Shown here: positions 1 through 12,049 of the stretch, one piece after another | Layout: every line of letters starts with the position of its first letter | Numbering within the stretch: position 1 is the stretch's first letter | Assembly (NCBI GenBank): GCA_021234155.1 | Contig: JAJEKV010000207.1 | Location: forward strand, 1,364,001 to 1,428,000 | Direction: 5' to 3' | DNA: 64,000 nucleotides | DNA from: Isoetes taiwanensis | Lineage: Eukaryota; Streptophyta; Lycopodiopsida; Isoetales; Isoetaceae | Position numbers and translations under genes: made by a program | Notes under the pieces: model-generated | What the model was told of the DNA's origin: nothing | The model's input: only the letters and a program-made list of their open reading frames with translations | Databases searched by the model: none

Positions 1-1698
1 AATGTGACCTCGATGATTGTCTAACTCCGAGGCATTTGATTTTGTTTTCACTCATTTGGGATTCATTGTTGCGTTTCCCTATGAGTTATTGTATTCATTG
101 ATCCAAGCTCATCAATAGAACACCACTTCACTTCACTAGAGAAAATCACGACAAACACTAGACTAACATCGATAAAAACAGATATAATCAAGCAGACAAG
201 TTAATGGGGCCAAAGCCAAAGATGTTCCTACGGTAAAAAGAAATGGCAAAGTCCATGGGCATGGCAAATTGAAAAAAGGGAAAGGATATATCGATGGCTA
301 TAGTAAAAAAACCAGGAAAAAATAAATGAAAATAGGCAAAAAACATAAATGCAGAATAATCATCTTTAACACTTCTCAAAAACTCATACATAACATCAAA
401 ATCAACAGCCTGCATCATGCAAACCAAAAGATAAATGGCGGAAGAAAGAACCCGGATCACGAAGAAAATTGTGCCCAGAAGTTGCATTAGAATCGCACTC
501 ACTGAAATCTGCAAGAAAGAAAATGTGAGCAGCCGCAATCTGATATCTGGAAGCAAGAAAAAGAGAGCAGCCACCATATGATATTGAATAATAGCCTGTT
601 AATCCATAAAGGCATAGCAAAAAGCAAAATAATGATTAACCATCATATAACTATCCATGCAACCGCACCGTCAACTAACCAAACACTGGCATATGCTCGC
701 CAAAACGTCTTTGATTGTATCTTTCACCAGAGTATCAGATTTATGTGATTCTTGTATTTCTGAAAAGCTTATCCAGAGAGCTTTCTAAAGATATATAAGA
801 TTCGGGCCTATTAGACAGTAGAAAGGCTATGAAAAACACAGATTCACAATTTCGGCGAGATAGAGCTCGGCTGAACGTTTTTTCCCATATCTCCCTTCCA
901 GAATATCGGATTTAAGTAATCTTTGGAGGGATAGAAAGCTCATCCAGCGAGCTTTCAAAAAATATGGAAATTGAATAATTTGGACAAAAAAACTTTCTAA
1001 TATGCTCCAGTTAACTTGAACAGACTGCAACTTCTCTGAGACCTTAGAAGGTAACAAACAAATTCAATTTGCAGTCCTAAACATAATCAGGTAGTCTTAT
1101 GCTCAGGCCAAAAACTTGGTATTTATGGTTCATACAGTCATTTTAATTTAAATCTTGAATCCTTTTGTATATACTTATTAAGGTAGAAACAACCATTGTG
1201 TAAACAACATATTTACATGTTTCCTTACCAATTATTATTAGTTACATTAATAATAAGATAAGCAGTAACTTACCTATGTTCCATTGTAACTACTGAAATT
1301 TAGAGAGAATATCACCTATTACCATGAATAATCTGATACACTAGCATGCTTCTACTATCTTACAAGTTTAATGACAGTTTTCTCAGACCCAATGCCATTT
1401 ATTATTGTTTTATCAATCCAGAAATCAGCTTCAAGTTCCAAATCCATAAAAAGAATACGAACCAAGAAGCAAAGAAACCTGTTACTTGCAATAAATTCAA
1501 AGGACAATTAGCCATGCAAATGGGTAAGAGCCTAAGCTACTAGCATGTGTCATAAGTTTCTTTGAGGTCATCCCCCATCACCCTGCCTGCATTCATGCAA
1601 TAATGCCAAATTACTCATATCTGAATTATTTCTAGAGTCTATTATCCAATTTATAATGGCCTTAGCAGCCAGCCAATTCACTTACTTAACTCCTTTCT
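1..1698. other. AT-rich stretch, nothing recognised
   Basis: I find no conserved gene, RNA or element end here. A few short minus-strand open frames exist (for example 188-577, hydrophobic), but two frames are open at once over 402-577 and neither resembles a family I know. Confidence 0.5.
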
Positions 1699-1739
1699 TT
1701 GTTTATTGCCATCTATTTTATAACATGCCCTGTGCCCTG

Positions 1740-2125
1740 TGCTCATGAGGTTGGGACTCGAACCTCTACCAAACAAATTAGGCCTAGAGAATGGATGTGC
1801 GCATTGATCCGTCGATCCTACGGTCTAGAGCATGGGTTACTTATCACGTCTCTCGCTATTAACAATATGAAATGTGCCTTCAACATACTAAACGAGGTGC
1901 ACTTGGACTATCTAAACCATTGGATCCGTCGATCCTACAACATAGAGCTTGGGTGTGCGTATCTTGTTTCAATTATGATTGGGTTTAGGGTTTATGATTG
2001 GGGGTGACTATTATTATGGATCTCACTAATCATCCAAATCTTTTTAACCTCTCAAAGCCTCATTCCAGACTTCTTAAGATAAAGAAGGTCTCGCAGACTA
2101 TATTCCACCTACAGATATAACAAAT
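1740..2125. repeat. Dispersed LTR-like repeat, copy 1
   Basis: About 105 bp beginning TATTATGGATCTCA (near 2013) reappears at 10407-10513, with recognisable runs such as 'agactatattccacctac'. A second module (about 1895-2005, with 'gaggtgcac' and 'tcgatccta') also reappears beside the other copy, in the opposite order. A box-B-like string GGACTCGAACC lies near 1756. Copy 2 abuts a tRNA-Met-type primer site, so the family is probably a Copia LTR; this copy shows no such site. Confidence 0.45.
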
Positions 2126-2545
2126 CCACCAGAACGAGAGTATCAATTATCTAGTTACAAGATAAGATTATAAGCAAGCGGACACATATTACTTCAATAC
2201 TCTGATATCTTAGTCAGCTCTCCGTTACTAGCTTAAGATTTCTTTGGTAGAAGTTACATCAAGAACTTCTAATGGTCAAGCTCCAATTCACCAAAACTAG
2301 AGACTGATCCAATGAGATACACCAATAACTCAATAACTCTATATTGATCTAGCTCTAGTTCACCACTAGAGAAAAATCCAGACATAATAACCAATTTATG
2401 GCAGTTCACCACCCAACTGGGTCAAACTATGCTAAGAGCTGGCAATATATGCAAAGCATTATGCAATGGCAAATTAAATGGAAAATTCTTCATCAAATGT
2501 CATTTATCTAAGCAATAATGAACTCATTAAGGTTTTAAAGAAGCA
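2126..2545. other. AT-rich stretch, nothing recognised
   Basis: No gene or structural signal seen between the LTR-like repeat and the Helitron terminus at 2546. Confidence 0.4.
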
Positions 2546-2574
2546 CTAGAAACGTGTGCCCGGCGATGCCGGGC
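2546..2574 (-). mobile_element. Helitron 3' terminus (minus strand)
   Basis: On the minus strand a perfect 7-bp stem GCCCGGC/GCCGGGC (2558-2574) is followed after eight bases by CTAG (2546-2549) and then host T. This is the hairpin-CTRR-T layout of Helitron 3' ends. The stem differs from its relatives by a compensated base pair. The matching 5' end was not found. Confidence 0.65.
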
Positions 2575-3227
2575 ATTAATCGTGGACCTATGGAATGGGG
2601 AGGCATAATGGGGTTTCTATGTGGATAAAGTTGTAAATGTGATCATGTCCACAATGTGAAGGGTCTAGAGAGGTCGAACATTAGCCCCAACATGTGGCAT
2701 GAATAGGAATATGAATGTGTAGGGTGGAATAGAATGGGTAGATGATATATGGGTGCATAGTGTTGAGGGAATTAGTTTGTGTAATGATTTAGGGTTTTAT
2801 GGAAGATCGCAGATCAATGCATAGTCAAACAATGGTGTTTCAAGAAAAAATACATTTTGGCAGACACATGTTATAGTGGGTGTGTGTGAAGTGAAAGATG
2901 GACGTGGGTTGATGGTTTCTTGCAGAAGTTAAAGGCCAAATCTTGTACACCCTACTTATCTCATTGCAAAAATATTAAGTAATAAATGGCATCATAATAA
3001 CGAAAGTTCTTAGTGGCCAATATAAAATTGGTAGTAGTACTTCAAAAACATCGTATAGAAATTTATTTCCATGACTGCATAAACTTCTTTGTTGACAATT
3101 AGAAAAATATAGTAACACTTAACTGAAACTACTTAACATTTGTATTGTATAATTTCTTCATTTCAACAAAGTGAAAGCCATGGCCAATCGTATATTCAAG
3201 CTGTACAAAAATTTCTTCATTTCATTT
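2575..3227. other. No gene seen
   Basis: Between the Helitron end and the direct repeats I see AT-rich sequence with no open frame of note and no further element ends. Confidence 0.4.
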
Positions 3228-3325
3228 GCTATACAATTTGCATTTAAAACAATAACTCAAATCTTTTAGAAAGAGTTTTTAGCACAATGATACAACCATT
3301 TAAAAAGTTTGAGCCGACAAACTCT
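3228..3325. repeat. Direct repeat, copy 1 (about 98 bp)
   Basis: The stretch from 'gctatacaatttgcattt' to 'gtttgagccga' is repeated at 3592-3690 with only a few substitutions. The copies are about 264 bp apart, the second ending just before the Helitron end at 3707. Confidence 0.75.
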
Positions 3326-3591
3326 GAAATTGCATGCAACCATGTTACTGATTGCATTCTTACCATACTACAAAGATTCGCTGATTCGCTGCCTTGTTGC
3401 ATGGGATGTCGAACAGGCACAGATATATGCTTCTGTGATACATGGGCTTCTGCACCAACTTATTCACTAATTTCACAACAAAATAAGAGATCCTTGGTGT
3501 TATCTAGAACATCCAAAGCTCTTCACGTAAATAGCTTCACATAAGACATGGATGTGATCTAGTCCGTGATAATTTGCCGACATAAGGTCTT

Positions 3592-3690
3592 TGCTATACG
3601 ATTTGCATTTAAAACAATAACTCAAATCATTTAGAAAGAGCTGTTAGCACAATGATACAACCATTTAAAAAGTTTGAGCCGAGCAAATTG
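3592..3690. repeat. Direct repeat, copy 2 (about 98 bp)
   Basis: Near-identical to 3228-3325. The 266 bp between the copies show no gene. It could be a local duplication or the ends of a very small element. Confidence 0.75.
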
Positions 3691-3706
3691 CATAAATATT
3701 GGAAGA

Positions 3707-6700
3707 CTAGTAAAGGTGCCCAGCGTTGCTGGGCATAAGTTTGGAGCATCTAAATGTTTTGGCCACAATAAGAAGGCGTGCATTAGTTGCATATGTATGT
3801 ATCGTCTACAGGTTTCCAAGTAAAGCCCAACAATGTTGGGTTATTACACACACACCTAAAACTACGTGCAAGCCTCGCATGAAAAATTTGGCCATCGGAT
3901 TGCGACATCAAATGTCAACCGTTGGATCACTTTGGTTGAGACAATATAAAGAGATTATTTATTGCGGCGTGATGACGTAGGAAATAGCAGTTGCATGTGT
4001 TCAAGTAAGAATGTTAGTCTAGGGGATAGCAATTGCATGTGTTCGAGACAGTAAGTATGTTTTGTATATGCAGTATACGTAGGTTGTGTGTCAATATTGA
4101 CTCGTGATTTATGTAGGGGCATGTGTTGATTCTTTTAAGCCCTAATGTAGGGCATAGAAAGTTGTCAATATACAATTCAGAAGGACATATATCGACCATT
4201 AGGTATATCTTTATATTTCAAGTCATTTGTCCGTTATCCTTATGTTACGTAATATATAAACCATTGAGATTTTCTAGGGAATAATAGAAAACTTGCCCCG
4301 TCTTGCTGTCCAAGAAGGCGTTCTTTGGGTCCATTACTGTGGGAACAATGTTAATGATGTGTGAAATAGAGCGAACAACTTTTTATTGGGGTGTTTCATA
4401 TCACTAAGCAATTGTTTGGATCGTTGAAATTAATCTCTATTTTTGAGACCTACCCAATCTCTTTCCACATGAAGCTTGATTTGTTCCTAACGAATCACAT
4501 CTAGAAGGAGGTTGTACTTTAATTTAAGGAATATATTTGCTAAAAGTTTTAAAGGTCTCAATAAATAGCTTACAAATAGCGACAGCGCTAGTTCCTTTTC
4601 CTTATAATTTATCAACGTTGGACATATTATTTTATTTTTTGTTGGACTTAACTTAGGGCCATATTAAGACACAAAGATGTGCAAGTCACTAACAAACACG
4701 TAGGTTGCTTGAAAGTTGATATGATATTATTTAACAACATCAAGTTTAGCTGATCCTACAAAATGATCAAATTACTACAAATGTTGATGTAGATTGAAAT
4801 TCAAAATCATTTGATAATAATATAGAAGTGTGTATGTGTGAGACAAATAATCCTTGGACAGACTTGAAAAACATTGAGAATTAAAGAATTCGATAATAAT
4901 ATAACAGTGAGCGTATGGCAAATAATCCATTGTTAGACTTAGAAAGCAATGAGAATTAAGCTTTGAAAGTTGTCAAGTTTTAAGGTGAAGGGTTCACCCT
5001 TATTAGAAGCTTGAGGCATGAACTTCTATTTATAGTGGGTAGGGATGTTATAAGCATAACCCTGGCCTGCTAAAGTAGCTTGAGAATAAAGTCTTTGGCT
5101 ACTATGTCTATCAAACCTGTAAAATTGCAGCCAGCTTACTCTCATCAGGTGGTTCCCTACAGCGATCAATATTCCTAACATCAGCTAGTTTTACAACATC
5201 AGTTCTGAAAAGTCCCCCATGCACTACGAAAATCCTCTCATACAAAACCTGTGCTAGTGGCAAACAACAAAATATTTCAGAAAAGAGCCACGAAAATAAC
5301 ACTGAGTATAATTGTTGGTGTTGAAAGAGCACATTGTCAGACAATAATACCTGAAGGATAAAGAAATTTGAACGCTAAGAGTGTCAAAATGACTTCTGTA
5401 GAAAACAATTCGTGATTCAGCTCAAATATGTAAAGCAAGTCATGATACTGCAAAATAGTAAAAGCACATATCAGAAACATATTTCAAATGTGAACTTACA
5501 TATTTCCAATGTAGAATCACGCAGCTGGAATCCATTATTTATCACCAATTAAAATGTAGGTGCAAACTGCTGCTGCATCAATAATATAGATCCTTATATC
5601 TATACTGATAATAGAAGCTATTGCTCTGGAAACTTTTACTGGTTTCACTGGCCAGTTGGGCTAAAGTGACATCGTGTCTGTTGTACACTTTAGGAATTGT
5701 GCAAAAGTGTACACTTGATTCTACATCTGCTCAATCTTTTATTCCCGCCTTAAGGAATGGGATGTGATAAATTTGAGAAGCACTTCTTTGTCCAAGGCAC
5801 AAAAGAGTATTTGAAACCTGCCGATGTGCGGCAGCTACATAGCTCCAGAACACGACATATTGAAAAGACGTGTGCTGGTATACACAGAACTCCCATGTCG
5901 TTGAGCAAATAAACCAATGACAATGAATAATATGGTGCATTGTAGCTCCCATACGGTTCTCTTCAAAATAAGAAAGAAAATTATATTACAGACATGTTTG
6001 CAGATTCGGATAATTTGGGAAGAAATACCTTGATAATCAAGATGAAGATCCAGTCGAAAAATTTCTTCAAGATCAACATCAAGATCTTTTCAGGTTTGAT
6101 CAAGATCTCATGGTTCTTAAACGTAATGGATGCAGGCATGATGTGTGAACTTCTGATGACTGGTTTAAATCTTCAGCTTTGTTCTCAACATCCACTACTT
6201 TTCAAGTTCTTAGTAGCAGGGTCTTGCTCAATGTTATATCATAAAATGCAATTGCTTGAAACATCATAAAATGAAGAAAACGATGCAGCTGGAGTGCCTT
6301 ACCTAGCACTGGTTCATTAAGATCTTGGTAAATATTTAAATAAGAATGATTTGACCTTTATGCATTACCTGATGCTTGGGCCAGAGCAAAGCTCGAGTTC
6401 ACCTCTGTGGATGTACATCGTAGGAGCCCTAGATTTGTGTTGTCCTCCTATAATCTCCAAATAACTCTGTTGTCAATATGAGAGACTGGTCAAGATAGCA
6501 AAGAGCGACATAGTGCAGATCACTGCACGTCCATTGGCTGGAGGAAGAGCGTCCTGGAAAGGAGGACGGCTCTGGCCTCTGTAACTTGGATGGACGGCCG
6601 GAAGGGCGAACGACCTTCTCTTCAACGAAGACAAAGGAATAGCTCGGCCTTTGGATATTGTTCGAGGGATCTCGGCTAATCTGGACCGTTAGATCTTGTT

Positions 6701-6767
6701 AAGTTATTTGTGGCCGTCTGATCTAGGGCTGGATCCAGGAATTACAGCAAAACATTATAATATAAGA
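3707..6767 (-). mobile_element. Helitron, non-autonomous, with captured phosphatase relic
   Basis: Read on the minus strand, the element begins at 6767 with TCTTATATTATAATGTT, identical over 17 nt to the start of the Helitron at 24244. It ends at 3707 with the stem GCCCAGC/GCTGGGC (3718-3734) followed by CTAG. The flanking bases are A and T, as in Helitron insertions. The body is 3061 bp and shows no Rep/helicase, so it would depend on another copy. It encloses a same-orientation PP5-like relic (5117-5447) and a GC-rich block around 6540-6660. No sequence comparison has tested the pairing of these two ends. Confidence 0.65.
5117..5447 (-). pseudogene. Serine/threonine phosphatase PP5-like relic
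   Basis: Two minus-strand exons with GT/AG borders, 5447-5351 and 5301-5117, match the catalytic domain of PP5-type metallophosphatases. The first encodes YHDLLYIFELN followed directly by TEVILTLLAFKFLYPS. The second encodes FSEIFCCLPLAQVL, then IFVVHGGLFR and VKLADVRNIDR. The segments that should carry the metal-binding GDFVDRG and GNHE motifs are missing, so this cannot be an active enzyme. The separating intron would be only 49 nt. I found no TPR exons upstream and no SAPNYCD exon downstream. It sits inside the Helitron in the same orientation, which suggests gene capture followed by deletion. I am confident of the family, less of the exact exon borders. Confidence 0.75.
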
Positions 6768-8956
6768 TTAAAGAACTGGTTAATATGACCACAATACACA
6801 CTTGTTGTTGTTCATGATAACATGAAATGATAATAGTCATTTTCACTGTGTGAATATGCATAGATTGTGTTTATCTTCAGTGTGTATGCTATATGTGAAG
6901 GCACTTGAATGTGCTATAGACTTGGTAATGTACCAAACTACAAAACAATAGCCATTAAGAGTAAGCATGCATTCCAAAAATGTATCCAGCAAGAGTTTCA
7001 GAAAGGAATCCATGAAGGATGGAATTCGTTAAATATAGCTTGGATGGATTCTGCGAAAAGAAAACAAAAGATATTTTATAAGTTGCTAATGTTATGCCCA
7101 TGTCCTCCATTACCAAGAGTTCAATCAAATTGAATGCCACCATAATTATTATCATAACATTAAAATGTGCACTTGTTGTCTTTAAACATATTAACATTTC
7201 TCCCACAAAATAGAGATGTATAACTGAATGTTGTATATGTTATATTTAGAAAACTAAGTCATATTCAGATATCCATTATCCAAGGATTTGAACCTTGCAA
7301 ATCCAACTATTTGGTATGCAAAATTTTAGAATCTTTTGGAGCAGAAAGAAGAATGAGCAGATTTTGTAGTTTGTTAGCACATCAAGGTTGAAGATATTCA
7401 ACTCAATGGTTATAAATGCAGGAGTTAACCTGCAAGCACTGCTATGCAGAATGTTAAATGCAAGAATTATCAAACAGGCAACAATTTGTCTTGGGCCCTT
7501 AAAGATAGATAGATAGCAAAGCCACTATGTAAGAATAATAGAGCCACAATAAAGCATGACTTACCTTCCTGTTTGTAAATAGTCCCAGCTTTCTCTTAAC
7601 TTTTTGTTACCATTCACCACATTAGTTACATAGAGGCGTTTGGCAAATAAGCTGCAAAAGAGCTGGAGTTACCACATGCAGCTAAAGCAGGAAAAACGAA
7701 TTTATGCATACATCCGCTATGTATATCCCCTTTGCTCTAAGTTCTGTACAAACACTCATTATTTCATCAAATAAGATACATACAGGTAAGTAAATAACCA
7801 TGAAGAATCTAAATACCATGCAGACATAAAATCTGATGTCGTTCAACACATAACCAAGTCCTGTCCTACATAACATGGCATCCATTAGCAATGCAGAACT
7901 CCAAATCATGACTCTGAAGACATAGAGTCATAACATAAAAGCATTCAAGTGAGTAAGCAAATTTGAAAAGACAAACCAAACAGAAATAGTGAAGTATAGG
8001 ATTGCACATTCCTGCATTTAGTTCATCATATACTATGTGTTCCTGTAAGATTTCGGCTTAATAGTTAAACTGATGCAGCAATCTAAGCTTAAAGCCGAAC
8101 CTAAGTGCCCACACAAAAACAGAGATGGAACTTTGTTAGAAAAATGGATAACTTAAAAGCAAAAATGGAGAGGTAGAGATTTACCGCAGAGATGAAACAA
8201 CACTCAGGCCTCATGCAGTTAGTAGCAAGATTATAATGTGAAATGATCCAAAGCAAGACGGAATCTCAAGACAAAATCTGGAATGCGCAATATCGTTTCG
8301 CATGTCCCTTGCTCCAAATCTGCAATAGATAAGAAAACGAATTAGATCTCAAACTTGTTTCCTTTGAACACGGTTTCCCTTGAACAGAAGATCCCTGTAG
8401 ACGCCAGGTTAAACTGAGCAAACAAACTTCTAAATGAGAGGAACAAAAGATTACAAAAAGTCTAAAATGCAGGAAGAAACATAAGAATGGAGCTTTAGCA
8501 GCAGACAAATCTTGCTAAAATAACTTACGAACACAGAAATGGATAGATGAAACAAAAAGGTAAGAGGAAACTGGACTCAAAAACCAAAGGGGAAAGAAGA
8601 TAATGCAAGGAGGATCCGATTGATGCAGATCTGGCGCCATACAAAAGATTGTGAAAAAAAGGACCTGAAAAATGCAAGTCTAAGAAGCAACTCATTCGAG
8701 ATAAAGGCAAGCCAAATGCCGCACATCGCCATGTGCAAGGGTCGCTAATGCTAAAGAGACAGAGCCTCCAAAGGCCTTGAAACTTTTGAAGCAGAAAAAA
8801 AATTCACATGCCCCAGATTGTATGCAGCTACTGCTAACCTCCGCTATGCTCCAAACGAATGCAATTTTTTCTTCGAAGACGCGCCCAATAAATTTTAAAT
8901 TTTAAAAATAGCGGAGAAGGATCTGCCAAGAGAAAAGTGTGCGGCAAGGGGGAGAA
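6768..8956. other. AT-rich stretch, nothing recognised
   Basis: Several short minus-strand frames (7682-7909, 8266-8508, 8525-8710) show no family resemblance. Some could be small exons of an unknown gene, but I see no supporting pattern. Confidence 0.35.
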
Positions 8957-8990
8957 GGAACGCCGCATGCGGCCTTACATGCGGCGTTCC
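8957..8990. repeat. Perfect 13-bp inverted repeat
   Basis: GGAACGCCGCATG at 8957-8969 is repeated inverted at 8978-8990 with an eight-base spacer. The stem is GC-rich within AT-rich surroundings. It could be a hairpin, an element end or a protein-binding palindrome; nothing nearby decides. Confidence 0.85.
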
Positions 8991-10395
8991 CTGCACAAAA
9001 ATCAATGCCTTATGATTTTAAAAGATAAGATAGATAAATCAATGACAAATCTGGCAGCAGATCCAAGCTGAGGGAAGTTCTAATTCTTGAGGATCTAGAT
9101 CGCAGAGGATAGTTCGTTCTAATTTGCGGCAATCATCCCCCAATTTGAAGTAGATCTTCTCCTGTTTAGCTTGACCCATTTAGCTCTAACGTTTAATCCA
9201 ATCTCTAATCTTTAGATATGTAAATAATATTTTGGCTTAAAAGATATAATTTAAACCATAACCATTATAAGATTTTTCTTGCCATCGAATTTCCGTGTCT
9301 TGCCAATAATTTGCCAATCTTATACACCATGCTAGTCTACCAAGACTAACGTCCAAGAACACACGGCCAAGCTATCATATTCATATCAATTCTTCCTGTT
9401 TTTAGAAGCAATTGACCTCAATTGTATCCGTAAACCACAAATTAAGAACCAACACAATTTGTGTCTCTTGAGTACCAACTCAATCCATTTGTACATGAGC
9501 AACAACTCAATCCATCTATACATGAGCGCCAAGTCAATCCATTTTAAGATCCAAAGGCTAGGATACCAAGTATTTATTTTAATCACAATTTTGGCTAAGG
9601 ATTTAAGACTAAGATACAAAAAGGTTGGAATATAATTAACAAGGTTTCTAAGTTGTACTAATCAAAAGTAAGTTTATAAATTTAAAGAATGGGTAAAGCT
9701 TAAGAATGGCTCATGGATTTTTGTTGAAGCACCAACCTCAACCAGAAGCACCAACTACTGCTCAAAATTTTAGACACCAATTTTCAATGCCATCCATTAA
9801 TATCGAATACGTATGGCACCAACCACAATATTGCACTAATATTAATGGCATGATCAATCATCAGGATGAAACAATACAATCATAGAATTGATCCACGATT
9901 TTTCTAGAGATACTAAACACTTCATAAAGTTTTAGTAGATTCCTCTCATCTTCTAGACATAACCACAATAATTTACCAACAAGCTCTATTACTATCAATT
10001 AGAAACAACGGCCCCACAAAAGATGAAGTTTACATTGTTCCGTCTTTAGATTAGCTTGGATAGAAATAGATTCATCAATTGTAGATACACGAAGAGTTTA
10101 ATCAGAGATTAGAGATCCGTCTTGGCCAAGCAGATAGATTGTCAATTTTGGTTAGGCATGATTTGAAAGATAGTCATTTTGAAAAATGAAATGGATTGAT
10201 AAGTAGGATGTGTTCAGTTCGCATCGGCTCAGTTAGCACTGCTTATTCCAAATCACCTTTATTTCCTCTGAAATATTTCTTTTCTTTTAGCGGGATCAGA
10301 TTGGTAAGAATAGACGAAGAATTTTTGAGGATAAGAATTTCTATTCTAGTTTGCAATCTCTAGCACCAACTATTGCAAACATCAAGAATAGTCAG
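8991..10395. other. AT-rich stretch, nothing recognised
   Basis: No gene or element end recognised. The phrase 'gcaccaac' recurs a few times around 9730-9830 without a regular period. Confidence 0.4.
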
Positions 10396-10780
10396 GCTCT
10401 GATACTATTATTATGGATCTCATCAATGGTCCAATTAATCTCCCAAAGCCTAATTCAAGACTTCTTCAGATAAGCAAGGTCTCACAGACTATATTCCACC
10501 TATAGACATATTCTAAATGAGGTGCACCCTGGACTACCACAGTCATCAGACCTATCGATCCTATGGCCTAGAGCTTATGTGAGAGCCTTTGGGCACCTCT
10601 TGTTTCGCTATGATCATTTATAATTGGGGGCGCCTATGATTTTGAAATATCAAATACGTGTTCGCCTAAGGTTTTGATGGAATATCGAGCCCTTATACGG
10701 CTTTGCCTAAGTTTTTAGAATATGAAAGACGGGGGCTCGAACCTCTACCAAAATAACTCAATAATCTAATAAGACTACTT
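10396..10780 (-). repeat. LTR-like repeat, copy 2, with primer-site-like flank
   Basis: GGCTCTGATACT at 10396-10407 is, on the minus strand, AGTATCAGAGCC. This is one change from the tRNA-Met primer site TGGTATCAGAGC used by Copia elements. It is directly followed on the plus strand by the TATTATGGATCTCA repeat shared with copy 1 near 2013. That layout fits the 5' LTR edge of a minus-strand Copia whose internal part lay to the left. No Copia protein sequence survives next to it. Confidence 0.45.
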
Positions 10781-11199
10781 TGATCAATATAACTACTGAG
10801 TTAACGTGATTCTTATAATTTGTTCATAGCTATCTTAAAATTTTAAGAAATCACATGAAACTCGGAAGATAAGTAGTATTTATAGCTATAATCATGGAAA
10901 AATAATCTTTTATTAAAATTTGTATTCCTTGTCGAGTGCCATGGGATCATTTCATATCATTGACACCATTGAATTAGGTATATTTCAAGGTGCGGTGGTG
11001 CTAAACTCCTAGGGAAATTTATTTTTCTGTTTAATATGTTAGCATACCTTCATGTTAATTTACAATTCAAGTGTTCATATTTAAAATCTCCCAAGTACCA
11101 TAAAGAATTAGTTCCTAATACAGAGAAGGGATTGATGGACCCATACGGGTTAATGAACCTAAACAGACCCCGCGACAACTCTATTGTTGTAATCATGTC

Positions 11200-11263
11200 T
11201 TTGTATTTTATGTTGTTATAGTTTTTATTGATAAATATAGCTTGTCATCCTTCAAAAAAAAAA
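11200..11263 (+). mobile_element. LINE 3' tail with poly(A), plus strand
   Basis: The plus strand ends in 'gtcatccttc' and a ten-base A run (11254-11263). The minus-strand LINE ending at 11287 has the matching end 'ttatccttc' plus poly(A). They are probably two tails of one LINE family inserted head-on. No coding part of this plus-strand copy is visible. Confidence 0.45.
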
Positions 11264-11286
11264 CCCTTTATTGTTAAAACTAGAAG

Positions 11287-12033
11287 TTTTTTTTTTTGAA
11301 GGATAAAATTATTTAATTAATAAGAAACAAAGTACAAGAAGAGCGACATAGGGGTAAACTTGCCCAAGCAATCATGCTCGGACGACAGCCCGCATAATGC
11401 ATAAACATAGCCTACATCCATTCTCACGGAATGAAAACACCATTACTGTCTACAATGAGGAGGGTCCTTTCCCAAATGGCTGCCTTAAATTGTTCTTTCC
11501 GAGGGGACGCCTGTAGGAGAGGTAGAGTTTGTACCTCAAATGAGAGATCAATGCTCCAAGTTGCACCTCTTCGTTCTTGAAAACTTTCATTCACCGTCTC
11601 TGAAAGGGAGAGGCGTTGGCATATGGCTTAATATCTGCGAATAGCACCCAGGGAGGCTGCACAGGGACAGTAGGCTTATGAAAAACAACCGAATAAGACA
11701 TAGACTAATAAAGTAGAACCATGCCAGACGAGTCAAGCTCATTCCTGAGGGCTACAAAAATAAACTTTGAAATCAGGACCTTGCTATGGAGAGAAATGTC
11801 TAAGATCCCCAGGCCTCCCGCAGCTTTGGGACGCACGCATTTCCACCATGCAACCTTAACCACCTTCCCTTCCTCATTACCTCCCCAGACAAAGTTATGG
11901 ACAATGGGTGAAATTCCCTGCATCTTGCTCTCTGGAGCCAAGATGATAGACGCCATATAAATATGCGTGGAGCATAAGACAAACTTCGCTCTTCCATTTG
12001 CGCCCAAGCCTTCATGCACCCAAATTCCTGCAC
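11287..12033 (-). mobile_element. L1-type LINE, 5'-truncated
   Basis: The element runs from about 12033 down to a poly(A) tail seen as a T run at 11287-11297. It has a reverse-transcriptase C-terminal fragment (12033-11705), then a non-coding 3' part of about 400 bp. A severe 5' truncation and A-tail are normal for LINE insertions. Confidence 0.75.
11705..12019 (-). pseudogene. LINE reverse transcriptase, C-terminal fragment
   Basis: The 104-codon frame carries IVHNFVWGGNEEGK and VAWWKCVRPKAAGGLGI, followed by DISLHSKVLISKFIF. The W-x(n)-C-x-P-K-x-x-GGLGI pattern after the RT thumb is typical of plant L1-type ORF2 proteins. The upstream endonuclease and the catalytic YADD region are absent. 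This is a dead fragment, confidently assigned to family. Confidence 0.85.
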
Positions 12034-12049
12034 TGAAGCTTCTCTAAAT

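Noticed and set aside
188-577. Hydrophobic minus-strand frame with an acceptor-like site at 509-511
   Set aside because: A second frame is equally open over much of it, there is no partner exon, and the faint likeness to SCAMP-type membrane proteins does not hold up.
1750-1800. tRNA gene or SINE suggested by box-B-like GGACTCGAACC
   Set aside because: No box A at the right distance and no cloverleaf; the sequence belongs to the LTR-like dispersed repeat.
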